Shown: positions 55,877-64,000 of the stretch, piece after piece
Layout: each line of letters starts with the position of its first letter
Numbering within the stretch: position 1 is the stretch's first letter
Position numbers and translations under genes: made by a program
The notes under the pieces: generated by a model
Databases searched by the model: none
Seen by the model: the letters and a program-made list of their open reading frames with translations, nothing else
Told to the model about the DNA's origin: nothing
Assembly (NCBI RefSeq): GCF_021432065.1
Contig: NZ_CP090364.1
Span: 1,054,001 to 1,118,000 of the forward strand
Direction: 5' to 3'
Source: Photobacterium sp. TLY01
Lineage (GTDB): Bacteria; Pseudomonadota; Gammaproteobacteria; Enterobacterales; Vibrionaceae
DNA length: 64,000 nucleotides

Positions 55877-57307
55877 ATGAGTAAAATAGAGAAGCAGCAG
55901 ATAGAGCAGCTGGTCGCCAGAATCGGCGGCGAGGCAAACATCGTCAGTGTCAGCCACTGCCTGACCCGGTTGCGGTTTGTCCTGAAAGACCCGGCAGCGG
56001 CGAGTGTGCCGGAGCTGGAAACCATTCCCATGGTGAAAGGTTGTTTTACCAACGCCGGACAATTTCAGGTGGTGATTGGTACTGAAGTTGACCAGGTCTA
56101 TAAGCAACTGAATGCGATGCTCGGTGATAAAGCGGTCAGTAAAGACGAGGCAAAGGTCGCGGCCCGCCAGAATATGAGCTTGCTGGAGCGCGGTATTTCT
56201 CACCTGGCTGAAATCTTTGTCCCCCTGCTGCCAGCCATTATCACCGGCGGTCTGATCCTCGGCTTCAGAAATGTGATTGGCGATATCGCCATGTTCGATG
56301 GCCAGACCCTGACCCAGATCAGCCCGTTCTGGGCGCAGGTACATGCCTTTTTGTGGCTGATTGGTGAAGCGATTTTCTTCTTCCTGCCTGTGGGTGTGTG
56401 CTGGTCAACCGTGAAGAAACTCGGCGGCACACCGATTCTGGGTATCGTACTGGGGGTCACCCTGGTCTCGCCGCAGCTGATGAATGCGTACCTGATCGGT
56501 AAACAAGTGCCTGAAGTGTGGGACTTCGGCTGGTTTGTGATTGAAAAAGTCGGTTATCAGGCTCAGGTGATCCCCGCCATGCTGGCCGGTATTGCGTTAG
56601 CCTTTATTGAAAATAATCTCAGACGTGTTATTCCGGATTATTTGTACCTGGTGATCGTTCCCTTTATTTCGCTAATCACGGCGGTTGTGCTGGCACATGC
56701 CCTGATCGGTCCGTTCGGGCGCATGCTGGGCGACGGTGTCGCCTATGTCGCGAAAGCGGCCATGACCGGCGATTTTGCAATTCTCGGCGCCGTATTATTT
56801 GGTTTCCTGTACGCCCCACTGGTGATTACCGGGATTCACCACACCACCAACGCCGTGGATTTGCAGCTGATGCAGGACATGGGCGGCACACCTATCTGGC
56901 CGCTGATTGCGCTGTCCAATATTGCTCAGGCATCTGCCGTGGTGGGCATTATCATTATCAGTAAAAAAGAAAATGAGCGTGAGATTTCCGTACCCGCCGC
57001 GATTTCAGCCTATCTGGGGGTCACTGAGCCGGCCATGTACGGGATTAACCTCAAATATAAATTCCCGATGTTGTGTGCCATGACAGGCTCAGCGCTGGCC
57101 GCAGCGATCTGCGGTGCCACCGGTGTGATGGCCAATGGCATTGGTGTAGGTGGTCTGCCGGGGATTCTGTCCATTCAGCCTCAGTACTGGCTGATTTATC
57201 TGGTGGCGATGCTGGTGGCGATTCTGGTGCCGCTGGTGCTGACGCTGGTGATGTACAAACGCGCGGCGGCGAAAGGCAAACTCGAGCAACAGGCACAAAC
57301 AGCTTAA
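55877..57307 (+). CDS. treB: PTS trehalose transporter, IIBC subunit
   Basis: A 476-residue inner-membrane transporter that imports trehalose as trehalose 6-phosphate. The IIB domain is N-terminal with the phosphorylated Cys28 in VSHCLTRLRF; the IIC domain has FVPLLPAIITGGL, GIHHTTNAVDLQLMQ and GVTEPAMYGINLKYKFP. No IIA domain is present, so it depends on IIA-Glc (Crr). Two TreR boxes lie upstream; treC follows 57 bp later. Confidence 0.96.
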   Translation: MSKIEKQQIEQLVARIGGEANIVSVSHCLTRLRFVLKDPAAASVPELETIPMVKGCFTNAGQFQVVIGTEVDQVYKQLNAMLGDKAVSKDEAKVAARQNMSLLERGISHLAEIFVPLLPAIITGGLILGFRNVIGDIAMFDGQTLTQISPFWAQVHAFLWLIGEAIFFFLPVGVCWSTVKKLGGTPILGIVLGVTLVSPQLMNAYLIGKQVPEVWDFGWFVIEKVGYQAQVIPAMLAGIALAFIENNLRRVIPDYLYLVIVPFISLITAVVLAHALIGPFGRMLGDGVAYVAKAAMTGDFAILGAVLFGFLYAPLVITGIHHTTNAVDLQLMQDMGGTPIWPLIALSNIAQASAVVGIIIISKKENEREISVPAAISAYLGVTEPAMYGINLKYKFPMLCAMTGSALAAAICGATGVMANGIGVGGLPGILSIQPQYWLIYLVAMLVAILVPLVLTLVMYKRAAAKGKLEQQAQTA

Positions 57308-57364
57308 TGGCAATCCCTATAACGGCAGCATTTGGCTGCCGTTTTTCTGTACAGGTTAAGTAAC

Positions 57365-59047
57365 ATGACGAAGACAGCGCAGCCCTGGTGGCGAACGGCG
57401 ACGGTTTATCAAATCTACCCCAAGAGTTTTGCTGACAGCGGCAACAAAGGCACAGGGGATCTGAAAGGCATTACGCAACGTCTGGATTATCTGCAGACGC
57501 TGGGCGTGGATGCAGTCTGGCTGACACCGGTTTATGCCTCACCTATGGTGGATAACGGTTACGATATTTCTGATTACTACAGTATCAATCCGGATTTCGG
57601 CACCATGGCCGACTTTGAGCGCTTGCTGGATGCCGCCCACCAGCGGGGCATTCGCATCATTATGGACATCGTGGTGAATCATACCTCGACTGAGCACGCC
57701 TGGTTTCAGCAGGCACTGGCGGATAAGCACAGCCCGTATCGCGATTACTACATCTGGCACGATGCCGTGGATGGCGGCGAGCCGAATAACTGGCAGTCAA
57801 AATTTGGCGGCAATGCCTGGCAGTGGCATGAACCGACCCAGCAGTATTACCTGCATCTGTTTGCCAAAGAGCAGGCTGATCTGAACTGGGAAAACCCGCA
57901 AGTGCGGGAGGAGGTGAAACAGGTGATCCGCTTTTGGGCCGACAAAGGGGTGGACGGCTTCCGCCTGGATGTCATCAATCTGATCTCAAAACAGCAGGAT
58001 TTTCCGAATGATCCTTCAGGTGACGGCCGGCGTTTTTATACCGACGGGCCGAGAGTGCACGAGTATCTTCAGGAAATCAGTGCCGATGTGTTTCAGCAAT
58101 ACGGCTCGGTTACTGTCGGGGAAATGTCATCGACCACGCTGGCACACTGCCAGCAATATTCTGCGCAGGACGGCAAAGAGCTGTCGATGGTGTTTAACTT
58201 CCATCACCTGAAAGTGGACTATCCGAATGGCGAAAAGTGGCAACTGGCGCCGATGGATTTTCTGGCGCTGAAACAGCTGTTCAGCCATTGGCAGCAGGGA
58301 TTACATCACAAGGGCTGGGGCGCCTTGTTCTGGTGTAATCATGATCAGCCCCGGGTCGTCAGCCGGTTCGGTGATGATGGCGTCTACCGTGAACTGTCAG
58401 CCAAAATGCTCGCCACGTCGCTGCATATGATGCAAGGCACCCCTTATGTCTATCAGGGGGAAGAGCTGGGGATGACCAATCCCGGCTTTTCAGATATTGC
58501 TCAGTATCGTGATGTGGAAAGCATCAATATGTACAGGATTCTGACTCAGGAGCAGGGGCTCAGCGAACGGGATGCGCTGGCGATTCTGGCCGAGCGCTCG
58601 CGGGACAACGCCCGCACTCCGATGCAGTGGGACAGTGGTCCCAATGCTGGCTTTACCCGGGGGACACCCTGGATTGACGTTGCCGAGAACTATCCGGTGA
58701 TTAATGCGGCGCAGGCGCTGGCCGATCCGAGCTCCGTGTTCCACTATTACCGGCAGCTGATTGCATTGCGGAAGACAGTCCGTGTGATCGCAGACGGCGA
58801 TTACACAGATTTGCTACCGGACGATCAGGCGCTGCATGTGTATCGCCGGCAGCGCGATGGGCAGGTCCTGGTTTGTCTGAATAACTACAGTGCTGATGGG
58901 GTCGCGTTCGATTTGAGCGCTTTGTCGGATCTGCCTGTCAGCAGAGGGGAAACCTTGCTGGCGAACTATGACGATGAAGAAGCAGGTGAGATCCGCCTGA
59001 CCGGCAGGCTGCGGCCTTTTGAAAGCCGGGTTTGGCTCTTTAGCTGA
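57365..59047 (+). CDS. treC: Trehalose-6-phosphate hydrolase
   Basis: A 560-residue GH13 enzyme (E. coli TreC 551) that splits trehalose 6-phosphate to glucose and glucose 6-phosphate in the cytoplasm. Catalytic parts: DIVVNHTS, DGFRLDVIN with the nucleophile Asp, VGEMSS with the acid Glu and WCNHDQPRVVSRF with the third acid. The ATG at 57365 is where homology begins; an in-frame extension from 57332 is rejected. End of the treBC operon. Confidence 0.96.
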   Translation: MTKTAQPWWRTATVYQIYPKSFADSGNKGTGDLKGITQRLDYLQTLGVDAVWLTPVYASPMVDNGYDISDYYSINPDFGTMADFERLLDAAHQRGIRIIMDIVVNHTSTEHAWFQQALADKHSPYRDYYIWHDAVDGGEPNNWQSKFGGNAWQWHEPTQQYYLHLFAKEQADLNWENPQVREEVKQVIRFWADKGVDGFRLDVINLISKQQDFPNDPSGDGRRFYTDGPRVHEYLQEISADVFQQYGSVTVGEMSSTTLAHCQQYSAQDGKELSMVFNFHHLKVDYPNGEKWQLAPMDFLALKQLFSHWQQGLHHKGWGALFWCNHDQPRVVSRFGDDGVYRELSAKMLATSLHMMQGTPYVYQGEELGMTNPGFSDIAQYRDVESINMYRILTQEQGLSERDALAILAERSRDNARTPMQWDSGPNAGFTRGTPWIDVAENYPVINAAQALADPSSVFHYYRQLIALRKTVRVIADGDYTDLLPDDQALHVYRRQRDGQVLVCLNNYSADGVAFDLSALSDLPVSRGETLLANYDDEEAGEIRLTGRLRPFESRVWLFS

Positions 59048-59062
59048 TTGGATAACAATCTG

Positions 59063-59100
59063 AAAAAATGGCCTCACTGGGATCAGGAGGCCATTTTTTT
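59063..59100 (+). terminator. Terminator of treBC
   Basis: AAAAAATGGCCTC pairs with GAGGCCATTTTTT around an 11-base loop and continues in T. Confidence 0.9.
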
Positions 59101-59131
59101 TCAACTGTGATCACGGTCTGAAGTTGGTGCG

Positions 59132-59770
59132 TTATACCTGCGGTAACTGAGCAATCAGCAGCCAGACGGCCAGCACGATGAAAATACAGCCCATGAATTT
59201 ATTCTGGTTCGCCCGGAAGCTTGGATTGTTCAATAAGGGCTGCCCGAGGGTGCCCGCCAGCACGACCAGCAGCAGATTAAACGTGAGCCCCATGATGTTC
59301 AGCAGCAGACCCAGCGCCAGCATCTGCTCACCTGAGCTGGCTTCAATCTGGCTGGAGACAAACTGAGGCAGAAACAAGACAAAGAAAATCAAGGCCTTCG
59401 GGTTGAGCAGATTACTGATGACGGCACGGCGGTACAGGGATCGGGCCAATCCCTTTTGCTGGCCGACGGTGGGAGAGTCAGCCGGTGCGCTGCGCAGACA
59501 GTCCCAGCCCATCTTGAGCAGGTATGCACCGCCCAGAAAACGCAGTGCCTCCAGTGCCAGCGGGTTCATGGCGATGAGGGCAGAGACACCCATGGCCGCC
59601 AGAACGGTCAGCACCAGTCCGGAAGTGGCATTGCCCAGGCTGGCAAACAGGCCGACGCGTTTGCCATAACTCAGACTTGAGCTGGCGATGAGCAGCATAT
59701 CCGGGCCGGGAACCAGCAACAGGGCTACCACTGCAGTGAGGTATAAGGGCAGTGTCGTGAAATCAATCAT
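59132..59770 (-). CDS. LysE/RhtB-family amino-acid exporter
   Basis: A 212-residue inner-membrane protein with about six hydrophobic helices. LTAVVALLLVPGPDMLLIASSSLSYGKR at the start is the family signature (the PGP motif), and RAVISNLLNPKALIFFVLFLPQF carries the conserved NPK. Members export amino acids such as threonine, homoserine or lysine; the substrate here is not known. Single gene on the minus strand, converging on treC. Confidence 0.9.
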   Translation of the reverse strand: MIDFTTLPLYLTAVVALLLVPGPDMLLIASSSLSYGKRVGLFASLGNATSGLVLTVLAAMGVSALIAMNPLALEALRFLGGAYLLKMGWDCLRSAPADSPTVGQQKGLARSLYRRAVISNLLNPKALIFFVLFLPQFVSSQIEASSGEQMLALGLLLNIMGLTFNLLLVVLAGTLGQPLLNNPSFRANQNKFMGCIFIVLAVWLLIAQLPQV

Positions 59771-59893
59771 AGTCAGCGAATGTGAATCAGAAAATTGAGA
59801 AGGGCGGGATTCTATACCATCTCAGGTATAAATGAAGAAAATATATGCCTGAGATGGTGTGATTGACTGATTTTTTATCAGTGATTGTGTTAA

Positions 59894-62089
59894 TTACATG
59901 GTCTTCTGTGCTGTTAAAGGTTCGCTGGCCTGCTGAGTTCTGGCGGCCAGTTTGTTCGCCAGTGAATACAGCTCCGGCATCATACGCTGAATCAGAAACA
60001 GTTGCTGCAGGATCAGCCGGACAGACTGATCATCTCCTTCCCGCCAGGTCGCCAGCGCCTGCTCCAGGCTGCTGTCCGATTCCGGCGGCGGCGCGCATTG
60101 CTTGTCGGCCAGTTGCTGGGCCAGCGTATCGAGCTGAATATGGATCTGGCTGTGCGCCTGGGCAATTAACTTGTGCGTTTTGTGCTCATCGATCTGCGTG
60201 CGGTGCGCACCTAAGGTCGAGATGTAATTCAGCATTGCATGATTGAGAGTCAGAAAACGGAAGCACTCTTCGATAGCCAGCCGGTAGCGGCCCGGCTCTG
60301 CCAGCATATTACTGATAGCGGTACTGAGCTGGGCATCGGTATTGTGGGCTTCACGGCGGGCGACGCGGTAGCTCAGGCTGTCTTTTTTACCGATTCGGTA
60401 TTGCCCGATGATCTGGGCCAGATAGTCGCGGTTCGTCGTCACCGCTGCCGCCATGATTTTATGTAAGCGACGTGCTTGCCAGTCCGGCAGAATATAGACC
60501 ACAGCCAGCACGGCCAGCAGGCAGCCCAACAAGGTATCGCCCAGACGGGGCAGCACCACAGCAAAACCGGCCCCCAGCTGGTTGAAGCAAAAGAGCACCA
60601 GTAAGGTGATAAACCCTGTGGCCAGCGTGTATTTGTGGTTACGGAGGACAAAAAAAGCGACCCCCGCCAGTATCATTAAGACCAGCTGGCCTTCCTGGCC
60701 GGGAAACAGATACAGCAGCGGCAGACCGACCAGCAGGCCACCGAGCGTCCCGATGATCCGCTGCGTCAGTTTCTGACGTGTGGCGCTGAAGTTGGGCTGG
60801 CAGACAAAGAGTGTCGTCAGAAGAATCCAGTATCCGTGCTGTAAGTCCAGCCAGTGAATCACGCCGTAACCTGCGGTCAGGGCGGTGGCAATCCGCACGG
60901 CATGACGAAACAGCTGGCTGTCGGTATGCAGCTGACTTTTTACCCGTTGCCATAAACCGGCGAAGGTATGCGCTTCTGAATCGGCCAGCTCGGTATCTTC
61001 CTGCGATTGTGCCGCGTCGGGGTTATTCAGGTTCACAAGCTGACGTTCAATGGTCGCAAGGTTGTTGAACAGATAGTCGAGCTGAGTCAGGAAAGCGCGC
61101 CACTGAGGATTATTCTGTGATTTCAGATAAGTGAGAGATTCGTTTAATTCGTCCAGCGCCAGGCTGTTCTCCAGACTGTGCCGGTAATAATGGCCCATCG
61201 CCAGACTGCTGCTGATGCTGCGGCATGCCGTTGCCTGTTGCTGCATCAGATCCTGAAAACGGAATAAAATGTCACTGCGACGAAATGCTGCGGCCAGATC
61301 CTGATAGCGCTGATGAGAGGAGCTGATCCGCTCATGAATATCCTGCGCATGGAAATACAGGCTGAGAAAGCGATGGCCCCGCTGGTTGTGCTGTACCCGC
61401 TTCACCCGGTTCAGCAGCGTCTGCTTGGCCTGATTGAGTGCCGAGACCACCCTGGCATTGCTGGCCGCTGCCTGAATACGTAGTTGCTGCGGATCAAGGT
61501 TGTCGACCGGGCGAAACCAGCGGCTTTTATCATCCAGATAATCGGCCAGGGCTGTAAAGACATTGGCCAGACTGTGCTGAACCGCCTGGTTCGGCCAGAG
61601 CATCTGCCATAATATCGACAGCAAGCCGTAGCCAATGGCCCCACTCAGCAGCAAGGCGGGCTGAAACCATAAATTCTGGCTGTTTTCGGCGCCCAGCATG
61701 GTATAGATAGCCAGCAGCAGAGAGGCAAAAGCGATGCTGGCATACCGGGTGCCCATTGCCCCCAACATCATAAAACCAAAGCTGGATGAGAAGAGCCCGA
61801 TGGCAAAAAGAATCGGGTAATCAAACAGTAATTCAACCGACATTGAGGCAATCAGGAAACACAGCAAGGTCATGGCCAGCGCTTTGAGCCTGCCGGTCAG
61901 GTTGTCATCGGTTTCCGCCAGCGCTGCGGCAATGATACCCAGGACTAAAGGCGTGACAGCCGTGGTGGCATTCAGATACCAGCAGGGTACAACAGCGCCG
62001 ATTAAAGCTAACGCGACCCGGGCGCTGAGGTGGAGGCGGTCTTTTGCCCAGTAACGTCGAAAAGTGGTCTGCAGAGAAAATGTTGTCAT
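59894..62089 (-). CDS. yccS: YccS/YhfK-family inner-membrane protein (FUSC type)
   Basis: A 731-residue protein, similar to E. coli YccS (717). It has two hydrophobic blocks of several helices (about 20-170 and 395-525) divided by a long helical soluble region, then a C-terminal helical domain with VARREAHNTDAQLSTAISNM. This FUSC-like arrangement is linked with aromatic-acid efflux proteins, but YccS substrates are unknown. It is divergent from helD, its usual neighbour in E. coli, though the small yccF gene is absent here. Confidence 0.9.
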   Translation of the reverse strand: MTTFSLQTTFRRYWAKDRLHLSARVALALIGAVVPCWYLNATTAVTPLVLGIIAAALAETDDNLTGRLKALAMTLLCFLIASMSVELLFDYPILFAIGLFSSSFGFMMLGAMGTRYASIAFASLLLAIYTMLGAENSQNLWFQPALLLSGAIGYGLLSILWQMLWPNQAVQHSLANVFTALADYLDDKSRWFRPVDNLDPQQLRIQAAASNARVVSALNQAKQTLLNRVKRVQHNQRGHRFLSLYFHAQDIHERISSSHQRYQDLAAAFRRSDILFRFQDLMQQQATACRSISSSLAMGHYYRHSLENSLALDELNESLTYLKSQNNPQWRAFLTQLDYLFNNLATIERQLVNLNNPDAAQSQEDTELADSEAHTFAGLWQRVKSQLHTDSQLFRHAVRIATALTAGYGVIHWLDLQHGYWILLTTLFVCQPNFSATRQKLTQRIIGTLGGLLVGLPLLYLFPGQEGQLVLMILAGVAFFVLRNHKYTLATGFITLLVLFCFNQLGAGFAVVLPRLGDTLLGCLLAVLAVVYILPDWQARRLHKIMAAAVTTNRDYLAQIIGQYRIGKKDSLSYRVARREAHNTDAQLSTAISNMLAEPGRYRLAIEECFRFLTLNHAMLNYISTLGAHRTQIDEHKTHKLIAQAHSQIHIQLDTLAQQLADKQCAPPPESDSSLEQALATWREGDDQSVRLILQQLFLIQRMMPELYSLANKLAARTQQASEPLTAQKTM

Positions 62090-62246
62090 CGGGCATCCGG
62101 TCGGTGCTGATCATAAACAGGGTTGTTCATTGAAGCAGCGGGTATTTTTGTCTCAAATTTTACGTAAATAAAGCGCTTACCGCTATGGTCTGTGCCTAGT
62201 TCTTGATAATCTTCTCGCTGAGTAAATCAAGGTGTCAGGTAACACA

Positions 62247-64000
62247 ATGCGATTAACGGCCAATTGGCTCGCACAATGGTTAGTGCAGGGCGATTATTGC
62301 AGTATCGAGCTGGATGAAGAACAGGTACTTCTTGAAAGCCTGCAAAACAGTGAAGTTCTGTCATTTGATGACTGGGACGGTTCAGTCACGCTTCACCGCG
62401 GAGTGCTGTGGGGGGCGATGGAACTGACCTCGGCGGACCAGACGGCAAGCTGGACTGTGCATGGACTGCCCTGGGCCGAGTGTCAGTATTTTGCCCGCCA
62501 TCTTGTGGACACTTACCGCCAGTGGGCGAAAGGGCGGGTCGAAAAGCTTGATGCGCACCTGCCACAGATGCTGTCCCGCATTGATGCCTTTATCACCCAG
62601 CCGGGCTACAAACGCCGTTCCGATTACCTGAACCTGCAACAATCTCTCCATCATGCTTTATCAGAAACCGGCCTGACGGACGAGCTGGCCGCTTCTTTCC
62701 GGCCCATGGCGTTTGAGCAGATCTCTCCCTGGCTTGAAGATAATGCCGACTGGGTCAGTGAAACCAATGCGACCTGGATGCAGGAAGAAACCGAGAAGTG
62801 GTCATCCTGGTTCGACCGGATTGAATCGTCACCGCTTAATGATTCTCAGCGACAGGCTGTACTGCTGAATCAGGACCATAATCTGATACTGGCCGGGGCC
62901 GGTTCAGGCAAAACCAGTGTGCTGGTGGCCCGGGCCGGTTACCTGCTGGCGAGCCAGCAAGCCCAGCCGGACGATATTCTGATGTTAGCCTTTGGCCGCA
63001 AAGCGGCGGAAGAAATGAGCGAGCGGCTGAAAGACAAAGTCGGCCGGGAGATCAGAGTGGCGACCTTCCACAGCCTGGGCTGCCAGATCATTCAGGCCGT
63101 TGAAGGTGAATTACCGGGCGTGTCGCCGTTAGTCCAGGATGAGCAGGCCCGCAATGAGTGGTTATCCGCCCTGCTCAAAGATCAGTGGCAAAACGACACG
63201 GCGGCCAAGCGCTGGCAGAAACACCTGACCCAGTGGCGGATACCGGGTTTTCGTGGCGACAATTCCATCGAAGAACAAGCTCGCAGCGAACCCTTGCTGA
63301 ACTGGGTGTGGCGTCATATTGAACTGATGGGCCAGCAGGGCGGTAACAAAGCTGAATTATCCGCTTTGATCGATAGCGCGATGGGCACGGGTGATAAAGC
63401 TCAGATGAAAAGCGAGCTGGCTCTGCTGTGGCCGTGTTACAAGGTATACAGCCAGCACCTGAAAGCCAATCGCCAGATTGATTTTAACACCATGATCCAG
63501 ACGGCCACTGACTATGTCAGACAAGGCAAATTTGTTCCGCAGTGGCGTTTTGTCATGGTCGATGAATATCAGGATATTTCGCCACACCGGCTGGCGCTGA
63601 TCGATGCCATCTGCCAGGTACCGGGCCGGGATCACTTAGCCCCCAGCCTGTATGCCGTTGGTGATGACTGGCAGGCGATATACCGTTTTGCCGGTGCGGA
63701 TGTGAACCTGACCACAGGCTTTGAGCAGCGTTTTGGTGCTAGCCATGTGATGGAACTCGACACCACTTACCGCTTTAACAACATGATTGGTGAAGTGGCC
63801 AATATGTTCATTCAGCAAAATCCGCAGCAACTGAAAAAATCGCTGGTCAGTGTGAAAAAACAGAAGCGAAAAGCGGTGACCTTGCTGGCGCAGGATCTGC
63901 TGGAACAGGAGCTGGTACAGCTTGCCTCTAAAGTGAAAAAAGAAGCCAGTGTGCTGTTGCTGGGGCGCAATCACGATCAACGACCGGAAAAGCTGGCCGA
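62247..64000 (+). CDS. helD: DNA helicase IV, N-terminal part (cut by window edge)
   Basis: 584 codons of an UvrD/Rep-type 3'-5' helicase are visible; the rest lies beyond the window (E. coli HelD is 684 residues). Walker A is GAGSGKT with Lys222; motif Ia is LAFGRKAAEEM; then ATFHSLG, Walker B VDEYQDISP and motif III GDDWQAIYRFAGAD, which is close to E. coli HelD. The ATG at 62247 follows GGTGTCAGGTAACACA. The ~210-residue N-terminal region before the helicase core is typical of HelD. Confidence 0.95.
   Translation, partial: MRLTANWLAQWLVQGDYCSIELDEEQVLLESLQNSEVLSFDDWDGSVTLHRGVLWGAMELTSADQTASWTVHGLPWAECQYFARHLVDTYRQWAKGRVEKLDAHLPQMLSRIDAFITQPGYKRRSDYLNLQQSLHHALSETGLTDELAASFRPMAFEQISPWLEDNADWVSETNATWMQEETEKWSSWFDRIESSPLNDSQRQAVLLNQDHNLILAGAGSGKTSVLVARAGYLLASQQAQPDDILMLAFGRKAAEEMSERLKDKVGREIRVATFHSLGCQIIQAVEGELPGVSPLVQDEQARNEWLSALLKDQWQNDTAAKRWQKHLTQWRIPGFRGDNSIEEQARSEPLLNWVWRHIELMGQQGGNKAELSALIDSAMGTGDKAQMKSELALLWPCYKVYSQHLKANRQIDFNTMIQTATDYVRQGKFVPQWRFVMVDEYQDISPHRLALIDAICQVPGRDHLAPSLYAVGDDWQAIYRFAGADVNLTTGFEQRFGASHVMELDTTYRFNNMIGEVANMFIQQNPQQLKKSLVSVKKQKRKAVTLLAQDLLEQELVQLASKVKKEASVLLLGRNHDQRPEKLA

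Overview
The window is chromosomal DNA from a marine gammaproteobacterium, most likely a member of the Vibrionaceae (Photobacterium or a close relative; genus not settled). The reasons are gene content and order: htpG-adk-hemH-gsk, asnB, nagC-nagA-nagB divergent from nagE, glnS, fur, fldA, ybfF/seqA/pgm, gltA/sdhCDAB-sucABCD, zntA, udp, a VC1899-type DUF1887 gene, treR-treB-treC, and yccS next to helD. No rRNA, tRNA or CRISPR array was seen.

Positions 1 to about 6040 are the right part of a prophage. It starts inside a P2-type tail module (end of the tape measure, then gpU, gpX and gpD). A tyrosine integrase follows in the same direction and overlaps gpD, then a small winged-helix protein. 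A convergent minus-strand operon encodes a MucR-type zinc-finger protein, a 114-residue unknown and a 53-residue unknown; a near-perfect 22-bp palindrome lies inside its likely promoter. The last prophage unit is an AT-rich divergent pair (73-residue unknown and a LuxR-type regulator) flanked by near-identical 15-bp repeats. The host chromosome resumes just before an intact sigma-32-type promoter for htpG.

Positions 6149-15746 hold htpG, adk, hemH, gsk and the pentose-phosphate operon zwf-pgl-gnd, preceded by a 650-bp gap rich in small palindromes. Positions 16056-24674 hold asnB, a KefB-type antiporter and the GlcNAc regulon: nagB-nagA-nagC on the minus strand and nagE on the plus strand, with a perfect NagC-type box and a CRP site between them. 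Positions 24843-34088 hold housekeeping genes: glnS, fur, a DUF4442 gene, fldA, a DUF2788 gene, ybfF, seqA, pgm, a DUF1853 gene, ybfA and a Nif3-type gene.

Positions 34163-45417 are the TCA block: gltA on the minus strand, then sdhCDAB and sucABCD on the plus strand, which carry 2-oxoglutarate through succinyl-CoA and succinate to fumarate. A terminator-like hairpin separates the sdh and suc parts. Positions 45563-49357 hold an outer-membrane beta-barrel protein, fermentative D-lactate dehydrogenase, a YdgA/DUF945 protein and a CBS-pair protein.

Positions 49515-64000 hold zntA with a MerR-type promoter (20-bp spacer over a perfect dyad), udp with a CRP site, a CARF-nuclease-like DUF1887 protein with no CRISPR genes near it, the trehalose regulon with two TreR-type boxes, a LysE-type exporter, a YccS-type membrane protein and the first 584 codons of helD, which is cut by the window edge.
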